Source: Cognatundibacterium crateris
GTDB lineage: Bacteria; Pseudomonadota; Gammaproteobacteria; Burkholderiales; Burkholderiaceae_D
NCBI RefSeq assembly: GCF_010078235.1
Contig: NZ_JAABOS010000001.1
Span: 248,001-312,000 of the forward strand
Direction: 5' to 3'
Length of the DNA stretch: 64,000 nt
Each line of letters begins with the position of its first letter. The first letter of the stretch is position 1. The notes under the pieces were generated by a model. The model had not been told where the DNA came from. It saw only the letters and a list, made by a program, of their open reading frames with translations, and ran no database searches. The translations under genes and the position numbers were made by a program. Positions 1 to 8,512 of the stretch are shown here, piece by piece.

Positions 1-596
1 GCTTGCAGTATTTGCAGCTGGATATCGCTGATGCGGTGGCAGTACGTGCCGCGATCAGCGGATTCGCCGCAACCGGGCTGGATCTGCTGATTGTCAGTGC
101 CGGCAGCTACGTTAATTCACGGCGACAGGCGCTCAGCCTGGAACAGACTGAACACATGCTGGCCACCAATGTCAGTGGCCTGGTACATGCATTTCAGGCG
201 GCGTCTGGGCTGATGATGCGTCAGGGACGCGGGCAACTGGTGGCAATCGCGTCGATTGCTGGGCTGATGCAAGACTATCCGGGTGCTTCGGTGTATGCCG
301 CGACCAAGCGCAGTGTGATACAGCTGGCCGATACTTACCGTCGTGCCTGTGCACCGTTCGGGGTGCAGGTGACCACCATCATCCCCGGTTATATCGATAC
401 CCAGAAATTGCGCGATCTGAATCAGGGCGATGCCAGTCATAAGCCTTTTCTGAGCTCAGAGCAGCAAGCTGCCAGCCGCATATTGCAAGCGATCGCCAGC
501 AAACAGGCGACTCTGGTCTTTCCAAGACGCCTGGCCTGGCTGGTGCGGCTGCTGAATTGCCTGCCAGCCTTTGTTTTGCGCTTTCGGCCTGATTAA
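1..596 (+). CDS. SDR-family short-chain oxidoreductase, 5' end cut by the window edge
   Basis: This is the C-terminal part of a short-chain dehydrogenase/reductase, an NAD(P)-dependent oxidoreductase with a Rossmann fold. The reading frame is open to the left edge, so the N-terminal glycine-rich cofactor loop lies outside the window and no start can be called. In the 197 residues visible from base 3, the structural NVSG motif is at about 56-59, the catalytic Ser at about 84 (IAS), and the catalytic pair Tyr98 and Lys102 in YAATK. PGYIDT follows at 128-133, the usual position of the substrate loop. The C-terminus is hydrophobic and basic, so membrane association is possible. The substrate cannot be told from sequence. 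Family assignment is secure. Confidence 0.9.
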   Translation, partial: LQYLQLDIADAVAVRAAISGFAATGLDLLIVSAGSYVNSRRQALSLEQTEHMLATNVSGLVHAFQAASGLMMRQGRGQLVAIASIAGLMQDYPGASVYAATKRSVIQLADTYRRACAPFGVQVTTIIPGYIDTQKLRDLNQGDASHKPFLSSEQQAASRILQAIASKQATLVFPRRLAWLVRLLNCLPAFVLRFRPD

Positions 597-775
597 AGTC
601 AGCGCACAGGCGGAATACGGTCAAAAGTCGTGCGCCATCCTGGGCCGGAATAGTAAGGGGCTGGGCAATGCGGTACACTGCACGTCTGGAACACCGCTTT
701 TATGCCGTTTGCTGCACACGCTGTGTAGTCAGACGGCTCAAATCAACGCCGACCGCAACCGAAACAGAGTCAAGA

Positions 776-2020
776 ATGAGCAATCTAGCCAATTACGGAT
801 TTACCACCACCATCCTGCATAACGACAGACAAAAAAGCATAGAGCACGGCTCAGTGCATAAGCCCGTGCATAACGCCGTCATGTATGGCTACAGCGATGC
901 GCGAGAGCTGGCTGCTGTATTTCAGGGTAAGCAATCCGGTTATCGCTATGGCCGTCAGGGTAATCCTACGGTCGCCGCCTTAGAAGAAAAAATCAGCAAG
1001 ATGGAAGATGCGGTGTCCAGCATTTGCTTCGCGACTGGCATGGCAGCAATCGGCGCGGTGTTCCAGGCCTTATTGCGTCAGGGCGACCATGTGGTGTCTT
1101 CGGTTTTCCTGTTCGGGAATACCAACAGCGTGTGGCAAACCACGGCCCAGCAAGGCATACAGGTATCGATGGTGGATGCGACTGATGTCGCGCAGGTTGA
1201 AGCCGCCTTGCGTCCGGAAACCCGCATGGTGTTTGTCGAAACCATCGCCAATCCGCGTACTCAGATTGCTGATTTGCGCCGCATCGGTGAATTATGCCGT
1301 GCGCGTGGCATTCTGTTCGTGGTCGATAACACCATGACCTCACCGTATTTATTCCGTCCCAAAGCGGTGGGTGCCGGGCTGGTGATTAACTCGCTCACCA
1401 AGTCTATCGCCGGACATGGCAATGTACTGGGTGGTGCGATCAGTGATACCGGTCTGTTTGACTGGGCCAGCTATCCGAATATTGCCGATAATTTCCGCCA
1501 GCAGGCGTCCACCATGCAGGGCATGTCGCAAATTCGCGCCAAGGCCTTGCGTGATTTTGGCGCCAGCTTGTCCCCTGATGCGGCGCATCAGATCGCCGTC
1601 GGTGCAGAAACCCTGGCCTTACGCATGGAGCGTGAATCGGCGAATGCACTGGCGCTGGCGACCTTACTGCACCAGGATGAGCGGGTCGCGGTGGTGCACT
1701 ATCCCGGTCTGCCCAGCCATCCCCAGCACGCGCTGGCTACTGAATTGTTCCGTGCTTATGGCGCCTTACTCAGTTTCGAACTCAAGCCAGAAATCGACTG
1801 CTTCGATTTCCTGCAGCATTTGAAACTGGCGATCCATGCGACCCATTTAGGCGATACCCGGACCTTGATTATTGCGGTAGCACACACCATTTTCTTTGAA
1901 ATGGGCCCGGCTCGCCGTGCAGAAATGGGCATCGCTGATTCACTGATCCGTGTTTCGGTCGGTATCGAGGATCGCGACGATTTGCTGGCGGACTTCAGTC
2001 AGGCGCTTAACGCATTCTGA
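776..2020 (+). CDS. PLP-dependent trans-sulfuration enzyme (cystathionine gamma-synthase family)
   Basis: A 414-residue member of the Cys/Met metabolism PLP-dependent family (cystathionine gamma-synthase, O-acetylhomoserine sulfhydrylase and related lyases). Visible marks are YRYGRQGNPT at 56-65 (phosphate-binding Tyr and Arg), the PLP-ring Asp184 in VVDNT, and the Schiff-base Lys209 in NSLTKSIAGHG. The length fits the family. I start it at the ATG at 776 because the protein then begins in the normal family register; a longer in-frame extension back to 668 has no family-like sequence. No other methionine or cysteine gene is adjacent, so gamma-synthase, sulfhydrylase and gamma-lyase activities cannot be separated. 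It stands 180 bp after the SDR gene and 69 bp before an FtsX-type permease. Confidence 0.9.
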   Translation: MSNLANYGFTTTILHNDRQKSIEHGSVHKPVHNAVMYGYSDARELAAVFQGKQSGYRYGRQGNPTVAALEEKISKMEDAVSSICFATGMAAIGAVFQALLRQGDHVVSSVFLFGNTNSVWQTTAQQGIQVSMVDATDVAQVEAALRPETRMVFVETIANPRTQIADLRRIGELCRARGILFVVDNTMTSPYLFRPKAVGAGLVINSLTKSIAGHGNVLGGAISDTGLFDWASYPNIADNFRQQASTMQGMSQIRAKALRDFGASLSPDAAHQIAVGAETLALRMERESANALALATLLHQDERVAVVHYPGLPSHPQHALATELFRAYGALLSFELKPEIDCFDFLQHLKLAIHATHLGDTRTLIIAVAHTIFFEMGPARRAEMGIADSLIRVSVGIEDRDDLLADFSQALNAF

Positions 2021-2089
2021 GCTGCTGTAGCCAGCATTGAGCCCGGCACCAGGCATGGATAGCATAAACAGCATAGATAGGACATAGGT

Positions 2090-4588
2090 ATGTGGTTGAT
2101 CTCCTGGCGTATGACTTTACGAGACTGGCGCGCGGGCGAATTGCGCTTCTTGCTGGTGGCATTGATGATCGCAGTTGGCGCGCTGAGTGCAGTCGGTTTC
2201 TTCACCGATCGCATGCGCAATGGACTGGCCAGAGATGCGCATCAGTTGCTGGGCGCGGATTTACTGGTCAGCGCTGATCAGCCTGTTCCCGCCAGCTGGA
2301 AGGCGGAAGCCAGTCAACAAGGCTTGCAGCTGGCTGAAACCGTGGTGTTTCCAAGTATGGCGATCAGCGGCCAGGGCGATCAGCTCGCGACGCGTCTGGT
2401 GTCGCTCAAGGCGGTCAGCGCTGGCTATCCCTTGCGTGGGCAGATGAAGCTGCTTCAGGGTGAGCGCGAAGTCGCGACCAGCACCATCCCGACCGGCGGG
2501 ACAGTTTGGATAGACCCTGCCGTGCAGACCGCGCTGCGTGTGCAGCCAGGATCCTTGCTGCGACTGGGTGAAAAGGAATTCAAGGTAGCAAATCTGATCG
2601 GCGATGAACCTGACCGTGGCGCCGGTTTCATGAATTTCGCACCGCGTGTGATGATCGCCTTGCCTGATCTGGCGGCCACCGGTCTGATTCAGGATGGCTC
2701 ACGCGTAACCTATCGTCTGCTGCTGGCGGGGGACAAATCGGCCATCCAGGCTTTTCAGCAAACCCTGAAAAACCGTATTGAACAGCAGGCACTCAAAGGC
2801 ATACGGCTGGAATCGCTGGATAGCGGACGCCCGGAAATGCGCGCGACTCTGGACCGTGCCGAACAGTTTTTGTCGCTGGTCAGTCTCTTGTCCGCCATGC
2901 TGGCGGCGGTGGCGATTGCGATGGCCGCACGCCGCTTTATGTTGCGTCATTTGGATGCCTGCGCCATGCTGCGTTGCCTGGGACTGACCCAGACTCAGGT
3001 GACCTGGCTGTATTTGATTGAGTTTTTGTTAGTCGGTATCGCCGGTAGTCTGGCCGGTATTTTGCTCGGCTTCCTGAGTCATTATGTATTACTGGAGTGG
3101 CTGGGTGCACTGGTCGCGAAAAATCTGCCAGCAGCAAGTCTGCTGCCCGCCGTGCAGGGCGTTGCGACCGGGCTGGTGTTGTTGCTGGGCTTTGCTTTGC
3201 CGCCGGTACTGCAATTGCGGAATATTCCGCATAACCGCGTGATACGGCGTGATCAGGATGCGCCGCAGCCTGTGACCTGGTTCAGTTATCTGTGTGGTCT
3301 GCTCATGTTTGTCGGCTTATTGCTGTGGCAGACCGGCGATATCAAGCTGGGCTTGCTGACCAGCGCCGGTTATGCGATTGGTCTGGCGCTGTTTGCGCTG
3401 ATTGCCTGGGGCAGCGTGAGTGCATTAAAGCCTGCACGCAATCTGTTTAGCTCAGCTTCCTGGCGCTTTGCCGTGAGTGCCTTGCAGCGCCGCCCGGGCG
3501 CCAGCGTAATCCAGGTGGTGGCATTGGCACTGGGCCTGATGGCCTTGTTATTGCTGACCGTGATACGCTCCGATCTGGTCTCCGCCTGGAAAAAATCCAC
3601 ACCGGCTGACGCACCGAATCAATTCGTAATCAATATCCAGCCCGATCAGCGCGAGTCTGTCGCCGCCTTGCTGCAGCCTTACTCGGCACCGCGTTTTTAT
3701 CCCATGATACGCGGCCGCTTGGTCGCGATTAACCAGCAGGCAGTCACCGCTGAAACTTTTGAACAGGATCAGGCCAAACGCCTGGTGGACAGAGAGTTCA
3801 ATTTGTCGACCATGGATGATCTGCCGGAACTCAATAAGATCACGGCGGGTCAGTGGTTTGATGCATCTAAAGCGAATGTCGCTGAAGCGTCGGTTGAAGA
3901 AGGCATAGCCAAAACTCTGCGCCTGAAACTCGGCGATCAGCTGAGCTTTGATGTGGCAGGTCAGCAAACGACTGTGACCGTGACCAGCCTGCGCAAGCTG
4001 GACTGGGGTTCGATGCGGGTCAACTTTTTTGTCATCATCAATCCATCCGCCATGCAGGATATGCCGCAGACCTGGATTACTGCTTTCCATTTGCCACCAT
4101 CCGATCAGGGCCTGATACAGAAGATGACGGCGCAATTCCCGAATCTGACCATCGTCGATGTGGGCGCCATGATACGGCAATTGCAGGCTGTGCTTGATCA
4201 GGTGGTGACAGCCGTGGAATTCCTGTTTGCCTTCACCTTATTGGCGGGCGTGCTGGTTTTGTATGCCGCCTTAGCCGGTACGCAGGATGTACGTATGCGC
4301 GAAGCCGCATTACTGCGTGCTTTGGGGGCGACGCGTCAGCAATTGTCACGTGCGCAGTGGATAGAGTTTTTACTCATCGGTAGTCTGGCTGGTGTGTTGG
4401 CGGCGGCAGGTGCAACGGCGATAGGCTGGACGCTGGCAACCTATAGTTTTCAGTTTGAGTGGCAATTCTCGCCCTGGGTCTGGCTGGCCGGTGCAGCCTT
4501 AGGTGCGGGCTGTGCTGTGACCGGCGGCTGGCTGGGCTTACGCCATGTACTCAGGCAGGCACCCATCATCAGCTTGCGTGAATCCTGA
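2090..4588 (+). CDS. FtsX/MacB-like ABC transporter permease (YbbP type)
   Basis: A large inner-membrane permease of 832 residues with the duplicated FtsX layout. It has a first membrane helix at about 20-40, a periplasmic domain to about 255, a cluster of helices at about 260-455, a second periplasmic domain at about 495-700, and final helices at about 705-815. The repeated motif MREAALLRALGATRQQL near residue 735 is typical of FtsX-domain coupling helices. YbbP-type permeases normally pair with a small ATPase (YbbA) and often a TesA-like esterase. Neither partner is adjacent here, so the ATPase must be encoded elsewhere. The substrate is unknown; lipid or lipoprotein handling is suspected for the family. 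Confidence 0.88.
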   Translation: MWLISWRMTLRDWRAGELRFLLVALMIAVGALSAVGFFTDRMRNGLARDAHQLLGADLLVSADQPVPASWKAEASQQGLQLAETVVFPSMAISGQGDQLATRLVSLKAVSAGYPLRGQMKLLQGEREVATSTIPTGGTVWIDPAVQTALRVQPGSLLRLGEKEFKVANLIGDEPDRGAGFMNFAPRVMIALPDLAATGLIQDGSRVTYRLLLAGDKSAIQAFQQTLKNRIEQQALKGIRLESLDSGRPEMRATLDRAEQFLSLVSLLSAMLAAVAIAMAARRFMLRHLDACAMLRCLGLTQTQVTWLYLIEFLLVGIAGSLAGILLGFLSHYVLLEWLGALVAKNLPAASLLPAVQGVATGLVLLLGFALPPVLQLRNIPHNRVIRRDQDAPQPVTWFSYLCGLLMFVGLLLWQTGDIKLGLLTSAGYAIGLALFALIAWGSVSALKPARNLFSSASWRFAVSALQRRPGASVIQVVALALGLMALLLLTVIRSDLVSAWKKSTPADAPNQFVINIQPDQRESVAALLQPYSAPRFYPMIRGRLVAINQQAVTAETFEQDQAKRLVDREFNLSTMDDLPELNKITAGQWFDASKANVAEASVEEGIAKTLRLKLGDQLSFDVAGQQTTVTVTSLRKLDWGSMRVNFFVIINPSAMQDMPQTWITAFHLPPSDQGLIQKMTAQFPNLTIVDVGAMIRQLQAVLDQVVTAVEFLFAFTLLAGVLVLYAALAGTQDVRMREAALLRALGATRQQLSRAQWIEFLLIGSLAGVLAAAGATAIGWTLATYSFQFEWQFSPWVWLAGAALGAGCAVTGGWLGLRHVLRQAPIISLRES

Positions 4589-4632
4589 ACTGTATCGCAA
4601 AGAATCAACCTTTAAAAAGTCAAAAAAGAAGT

Positions 4633-5076
4633 ATGGCAACAGAACAAAATAGTCATCAACAAGATGATAGGCAAGATGATGCGCAAGAAGAACAGACCAT
4701 CAGCCTGTATCAACGCATAGGCGGTGCTGAGCCGCTGCGGCAAATGGTCGACCGCTTTTATGACCTGATGGAGCTGGAGCCGGAATTTGCAGGCATACGC
4801 GCCATGCATCCGACTCCGACCGATAGTTCGCGCGACAAATTATTCTGGTTCTTATCGGGCTGGATGGGCGGCCCGGATTTGTATATCAGTCAGTTTGGTC
4901 ATCCGCGTCTGCGTGCGCGCCATTTGCCATTCGCTATCGGCGTCAGTGAACGTGATCAGTGGCTGCGTTGTATGGCCTGGGCGATGCAGGATGTAGGCAT
5001 CGCTGAAGAGCTGCAACTGCACTTGATGAATTCCTTCTTTCAGACCGCCGACTGGATGCGGAATACACCCGGATAA
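4633..5076 (+). CDS. Group II truncated haemoglobin (trHbO type)
   Basis: A 147-residue haem protein with an unusual acidic, Gln/Asp-rich N-terminal tail of about 22 residues before the globin fold. Globin marks are the distal FY pair with Tyr43 (B10), the proximal His97 in RARHLPF, and Trp110 (G8) in RDQWLRCM, which is characteristic of group II truncated globins. RLRARHLPFAIG is a close match to the family signature. These proteins bind O2 or NO and are linked to oxidative or nitrosative protection; that role is family knowledge, not shown here. It lies 44 bp after the permease and 5 bp before rmuC, so it is probably co-transcribed with rmuC. Confidence 0.93.
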   Translation: MATEQNSHQQDDRQDDAQEEQTISLYQRIGGAEPLRQMVDRFYDLMELEPEFAGIRAMHPTPTDSSRDKLFWFLSGWMGGPDLYISQFGHPRLRARHLPFAIGVSERDQWLRCMAWAMQDVGIAEELQLHLMNSFFQTADWMRNTPG

Positions 5077-5081
5077 GGCCT

Positions 5082-6536
5082 ATGACAACAATGGTGTGGA
5101 TGGATTGGGCGCTCTTACTCGGCTTGTTATGCGTGCTGGGCTTGCTGATTTTACTCTTGCTCAGACAGGGCAAGGCCGGTAATGCAACGCTGGGCACGGA
5201 GCTGCAAGCCTTGCAGGCATATTTGCAGCAGGCGCAGTTACAGCAGTTGCAAAGTCAGGAAAGAACAGAACGCTCACTGCGCGAGCAATTGCAGTCCACT
5301 GCGCTGGCAGGACGCCAGGAAATGGGCAGTAATCTGGCGCGGCTGCAGCAGGCTTTGGTACAGCAACTGGCGCAGGGCGCGGGTTTGCAAAAAGGGCAGC
5401 TGGACAGTTTCGCGCAGCAACTGGAGCAATTACGTCAAACCATGCTGCTGCAAAGCCAGGGCGGGCGCGAAGAACAGACCGCCAGCCTGAAACAAATGGC
5501 CGATACTTTATCGCAGCGCATCGACCAGCTGACCGAATCAAATGCACAGCGCATGCAGGAAATCCGCAGCACGCTGGAACAGAAAATCCAGCAACTACAG
5601 GCGGAAAACAGCGGCAAACTTGAAGAAATGCGCAAAACCGTGGATGAAAAACTGCATGCCACGCTGGAGCAAAGGCTGGGTGAGTCGTTTAAGCTGGTTT
5701 CTGATCGTCTGGAAAAAGTGCATCAGGGTCTGGGCGAAATGCAGCAACTGGCGATCGGTGTGGGTGACTTGAAACGGGTGCTGACCAATGTCAAAACCCG
5801 TGGCACCTGGGGCGAAGTGCAGCTGGAAATGGTGCTGGAACAGATGCTGACGCCTGATCAGTATGCGAAGAATGTAGAAACCGTGCCGGGGTCCGGCGAG
5901 CGGGTTGAATTTGCCGTCAAGCTGCCAGGCAAAGAAGACGGCAGGGCGCCGGTATGGATGCCTATCGATGCCAAATTCCCCAAAGAGCAATACGAGCGTC
6001 TGTTAGATGCCGCCGAACGTGCCGATGCAGAAGGCGTGGCGCTGGCTGGTAAAGAGCTGGAGCGCAGCATACGCAATGAAGCCAGGACCATTGCTGAGAA
6101 ATACGTATCCCCCCCTTTGACGACCGATTTCGCCATCCTGTTTTTACCGACCGAGGGCTTGTATGCCGAAGTCATGCGCCGACCCGGACTGGCCGATGAT
6201 TTGCAGCGCAGTTTCCGCGTTTCTGTGGCCGGGCCATCGACTTTATCTGCTTTGCTGAACAGCCTGCAGATGGGCTTCCGCACATTGATATTGGAAAAAC
6301 GCTCTTCCGAAGTATGGCAAGTGCTGGGCGCTGTCAAAACGGAATTCGGTAAATTCGGTGAAGTGCTGGCAGCCACCAAATCCACACTGGAGCGCGCCGC
6401 CAAAAACATCGACCAGGCCGAAGTCAGAACCCGTCAGATGACCCGCAAGCTCAAGCAAGTTGAGCAAATGCCTGAACTGCAGGCACAAATGCTGATCGAC
6501 AGTGCGAGTGGGTCCGGTGAGGATGGCAGCGAATAA
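5082..6536 (+). CDS. rmuC: DNA recombination protein RmuC
   Basis: A 484-residue RmuC homologue. Residues about 6-27 form one N-terminal membrane helix. A long Gln/Glu-rich coiled coil runs to about 220, followed by the conserved RmuC nuclease-like domain (about 230-450), recognisable from segments such as TRGTWGEVQLE and PIDAKFPKEQYERLL. RmuC limits inversions at short inverted repeats in E. coli and is thought to act on branched DNA; the exact activity is unsettled. The gene starts 5 bp after the globin gene. Confidence is high because order and length match the family. Confidence 0.95.
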   Translation: MTTMVWMDWALLLGLLCVLGLLILLLLRQGKAGNATLGTELQALQAYLQQAQLQQLQSQERTERSLREQLQSTALAGRQEMGSNLARLQQALVQQLAQGAGLQKGQLDSFAQQLEQLRQTMLLQSQGGREEQTASLKQMADTLSQRIDQLTESNAQRMQEIRSTLEQKIQQLQAENSGKLEEMRKTVDEKLHATLEQRLGESFKLVSDRLEKVHQGLGEMQQLAIGVGDLKRVLTNVKTRGTWGEVQLEMVLEQMLTPDQYAKNVETVPGSGERVEFAVKLPGKEDGRAPVWMPIDAKFPKEQYERLLDAAERADAEGVALAGKELERSIRNEARTIAEKYVSPPLTTDFAILFLPTEGLYAEVMRRPGLADDLQRSFRVSVAGPSTLSALLNSLQMGFRTLILEKRSSEVWQVLGAVKTEFGKFGEVLAATKSTLERAAKNIDQAEVRTRQMTRKLKQVEQMPELQAQMLIDSASGSGEDGSE

Positions 6537-6664
6537 ATGAGGGGAAAGCAGGCATTATTGCGAAGGCGGGTGGGGCAAAGTGTCTGGCGAAAGACATTAA
6601 AAGCCAATCTAATCTCAAGATTCTTTGAAAAAAGAGTGACATCTATAAAGCGTTACTGTGATAA

Positions 6665-7081
6665 ATGTACAAAATACTACGCATGCTATTGGTTTTTTCT
6701 CTCGCGGGATTCGGGTGTTTCCTATTGTCGTACAACCTTTTTTCTATCGTAGAAACAGCCTCCTCTGAGCAGGTGATGGCTAGTCTTCAATATGTGAATG
6801 GTGAAGTCTATGGTTCACAAGGTGATCGTGTTGAAGTGGATAGGGTACTGGCTATAGGAAAAGAAGGCTTTTCTTGCCGTGTTGCCGGGCATGATGGTCA
6901 GTCGGTTTCCATAAAAGAATTCCGGTATTTGGTATCGAATATTAATATTGAAATTCCAGTAAAGAAGAGTCGTTTGAGAGGTAATAGGTGTTGGATACTT
7001 GATCAATGGAATTGGCGGATTGGTGCCATGTTATGGGGTTTTACCTTCCTAATTTTTGCATTTTTTGCATCTAAACTTTAA
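6665..7081 (+). CDS. Hypothetical small membrane protein
   Basis: A 138-residue protein I do not recognise. Residues about 7-29 form a hydrophobic N-terminal helix, and about 117-135 a second helix ending close to the C-terminus. The 85 residues between them are hydrophilic and rich in beta-type residues, so they most likely form a small periplasmic domain; two cysteines (GFSCRVAG and GNRCWIL) are in or near it. The layout resembles small DUF3592-like membrane proteins, but I cannot show that. The region is more AT-rich than rmuC and the gene stands alone, 128 bp after rmuC and just before a repeat-laden gap, so it may be accessory DNA. Confidence 0.6.
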   Translation: MYKILRMLLVFSLAGFGCFLLSYNLFSIVETASSEQVMASLQYVNGEVYGSQGDRVEVDRVLAIGKEGFSCRVAGHDGQSVSIKEFRYLVSNINIEIPVKKSRLRGNRCWILDQWNWRIGAMLWGFTFLIFAFFASKL

Positions 7082-7379
7082 GAAAAACATATGAGCTTCT
7101 TGCAAAATACCCAAGCCAGTAAAGTCGCGCATAGCTGAGAGCACTACCGCAAGTGGTTTCCTTGTTTGAAACAGCACTTGTGACATGAATTTGTGCTGTT
7201 TCATCGCTTTATGGCGTGTCAATTCCTATGTAACCATCACGGCTCCAATGAACGTTGGATAACCTTGTTTTTACTGCTCTTTGACAGCAACTCCTGTTAC
7301 GTGAATAAGCGCATCAACTGATCTGCCGTCAATGCCAACAAACCAAACATCAAATGCGACATCACTTTTTCAGAGCGGG

Positions 7380-7585
7380 TAGGGCGCATCATGATGCGCC
7401 GCATGGAATCGCTATTATCATCAAGACTGATCAAAACGCCGCCTGCCCAATGGTGAGGATAAACGCTTGCTTCTGCCAAGCGATGCGAGGTCCAGCAGGA
7501 ATAATCTGCGACCCGATTGAAGAAGCCGCACTGAATGGATCGCTATGATTGAAAGTTAAATGCGGCGCATCGCGATGCGCCCTAC
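7380..7585 (-). mobile_element. Non-autonomous REP element: two palindromes flanking a RAYT 3'-end relic
   Basis: Two copies of an imperfect palindrome, GGCGCATC-nn-GATGCGCC, lie at 7383-7400 and 7564-7581 in inverted orientation. The outer side reads TAGGG/CCCTA and the inner side GCCGCAT/ATGCGGC. Between them, on the minus strand, is a degenerate copy of the last ~45 codons of the RAYT transposase found intact at 32012-32542. The palindrome follows the coding remnant at the same place as in the intact element. The surrounding stretch 7082-7619 (538 bp) holds nothing else I can support. Confidence 0.8.
7404..7544 (-). pseudogene. RAYT transposase 3'-end relic (copy 1)
   Basis: Read on the minus strand, this segment translates to VYPHHWAGGVLISLDD, against VYPYDWAGGDLNNLDYDD in the intact RAYT. 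The preceding DNA (for example GTCGCAGATT, CATCGCTTGG) also aligns base by base with the intact gene. There is no stop at the normal position; the frame runs on into the palindrome. Everything upstream of about codon 130 of the transposase is missing. The remnant cannot encode a working transposase because the catalytic N-terminal HUH and Tyr part is gone. Confidence 0.75.
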
Positions 7586-7619
7586 ACAGCTTAAACACAT
7601 GAACGTGTTGGACGGCTGA

Positions 7620-8366
7620 TCAGAAAACCTCATCTTCGCGCAGATAGCGCCATTGGCCTTCAGGTAATTTGCCGAGTTTGACTTTACCGATGCGTACCCG
7701 TTTCAGACCCAGTACACGCAGACCGACCATTTCGCACATGCGGCGAATCTGGCGTTTTTTACCTTCTTTCAGGATGAAATTGAGCTGATCTTCATTTTGC
7801 CAGCTGACCTTCGCAGGTAACAGCTTTTTGCCGTCCAGCGACAAGCCATGGTTCAGGCGCTTCAAGTCTTCGGCTGGCAGGCGACCTGGTTTGCTGTACT
7901 GTACGCGTACCAGGTACTCTTTTTCCACGACCGTGGTTTCACCGATCAGGTGCTTGGCGATACGGCCATCCTGCGTCAATACCAGTAAGCCGACGGAGTC
8001 GATATCCAGGCGGCCGGCGGGCACCAGGCTGCGCAGCTGGGTAGGGTGGAACACGGTGTCGACCGTGTCTTCGCTCCAGCGGTTTTCTGGCTTGATCAGC
8101 CCGACTGCAGGCGTGTAGCCATCTTCCGCCTGTCCACTGACATAGCCTACCGGCTTATTGATTAAGATGGTGACGCGCTTGGATTGCTCGGCGGCGGCCT
8201 GGCGTTCTACGCTGACTTTTTGATGAGGTAAAACTTTACTACCGAGTTCGGACACGATTTTGCCATCGACCCGGACCCAGCCCTTGGCGATCCATTCATC
8301 GGCTTCGCGGCGTGAACAAAGTCCGAGCTCGGACATGCGTTTTGATAATCTGATTAAGTCTGTCAT
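7620..8366 (-). CDS. 23S rRNA pseudouridine synthase, RsuA/RluB/RluF family
   Basis: A 248-residue rRNA modification enzyme that converts specific uridines in rRNA to pseudouridine. An S4 RNA-binding domain covers about residues 5-50 ([18 protein letters not shown]). The catalytic Asp is D121 in [12 protein letters not shown], the RsuA-type motif. The conserved [13 protein letters not shown] follows near the C-terminus. The short C-terminal region and the GQWRYL motif make RluF the closest named member, but RluB and RluE cannot be excluded, so I give no symbol. It follows glnD on the same strand after a 146-bp gap and probably has its own promoter. Confidence 0.92.
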   Translation of the reverse strand: MTDLIRLSKRMSELGLCSRREADEWIAKGWVRVDGKIVSELGSKVLPHQKVSVERQAAAEQSKRVTILINKPVGYVSGQAEDGYTPAVGLIKPENRWSEDTVDTVFHPTQLRSLVPAGRLDIDSVGLLVLTQDGRIAKHLIGETTVVEKEYLVRVQYSKPGRLPAEDLKRLNHGLSLDGKKLLPAKVSWQNEDQLNFILKEGKKRQIRRMCEMVGLRVLGLKRVRIGKVKLGKLPEGQWRYLREDEVF

Positions 8367-8512
8367 GTGTTGCTTATAGTGGCTGGTAGTTACTTATATT
8401 TGTTTAAGTTAGCTTGTCGTGGCTTGGTTTAGCTCAGCTTGGCTAATTGAGTTGCTGATATTCGTCGGTCCCGCATTGTAACGGAGTGCCGCGCAGATCC
8501 GGCTGAAATGCC

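Noticed and set aside
3548-4180. 210-codon open frame antisense to the FtsX-type permease
   Set aside because: Overlaps a certain gene completely and has no recognisable domain.
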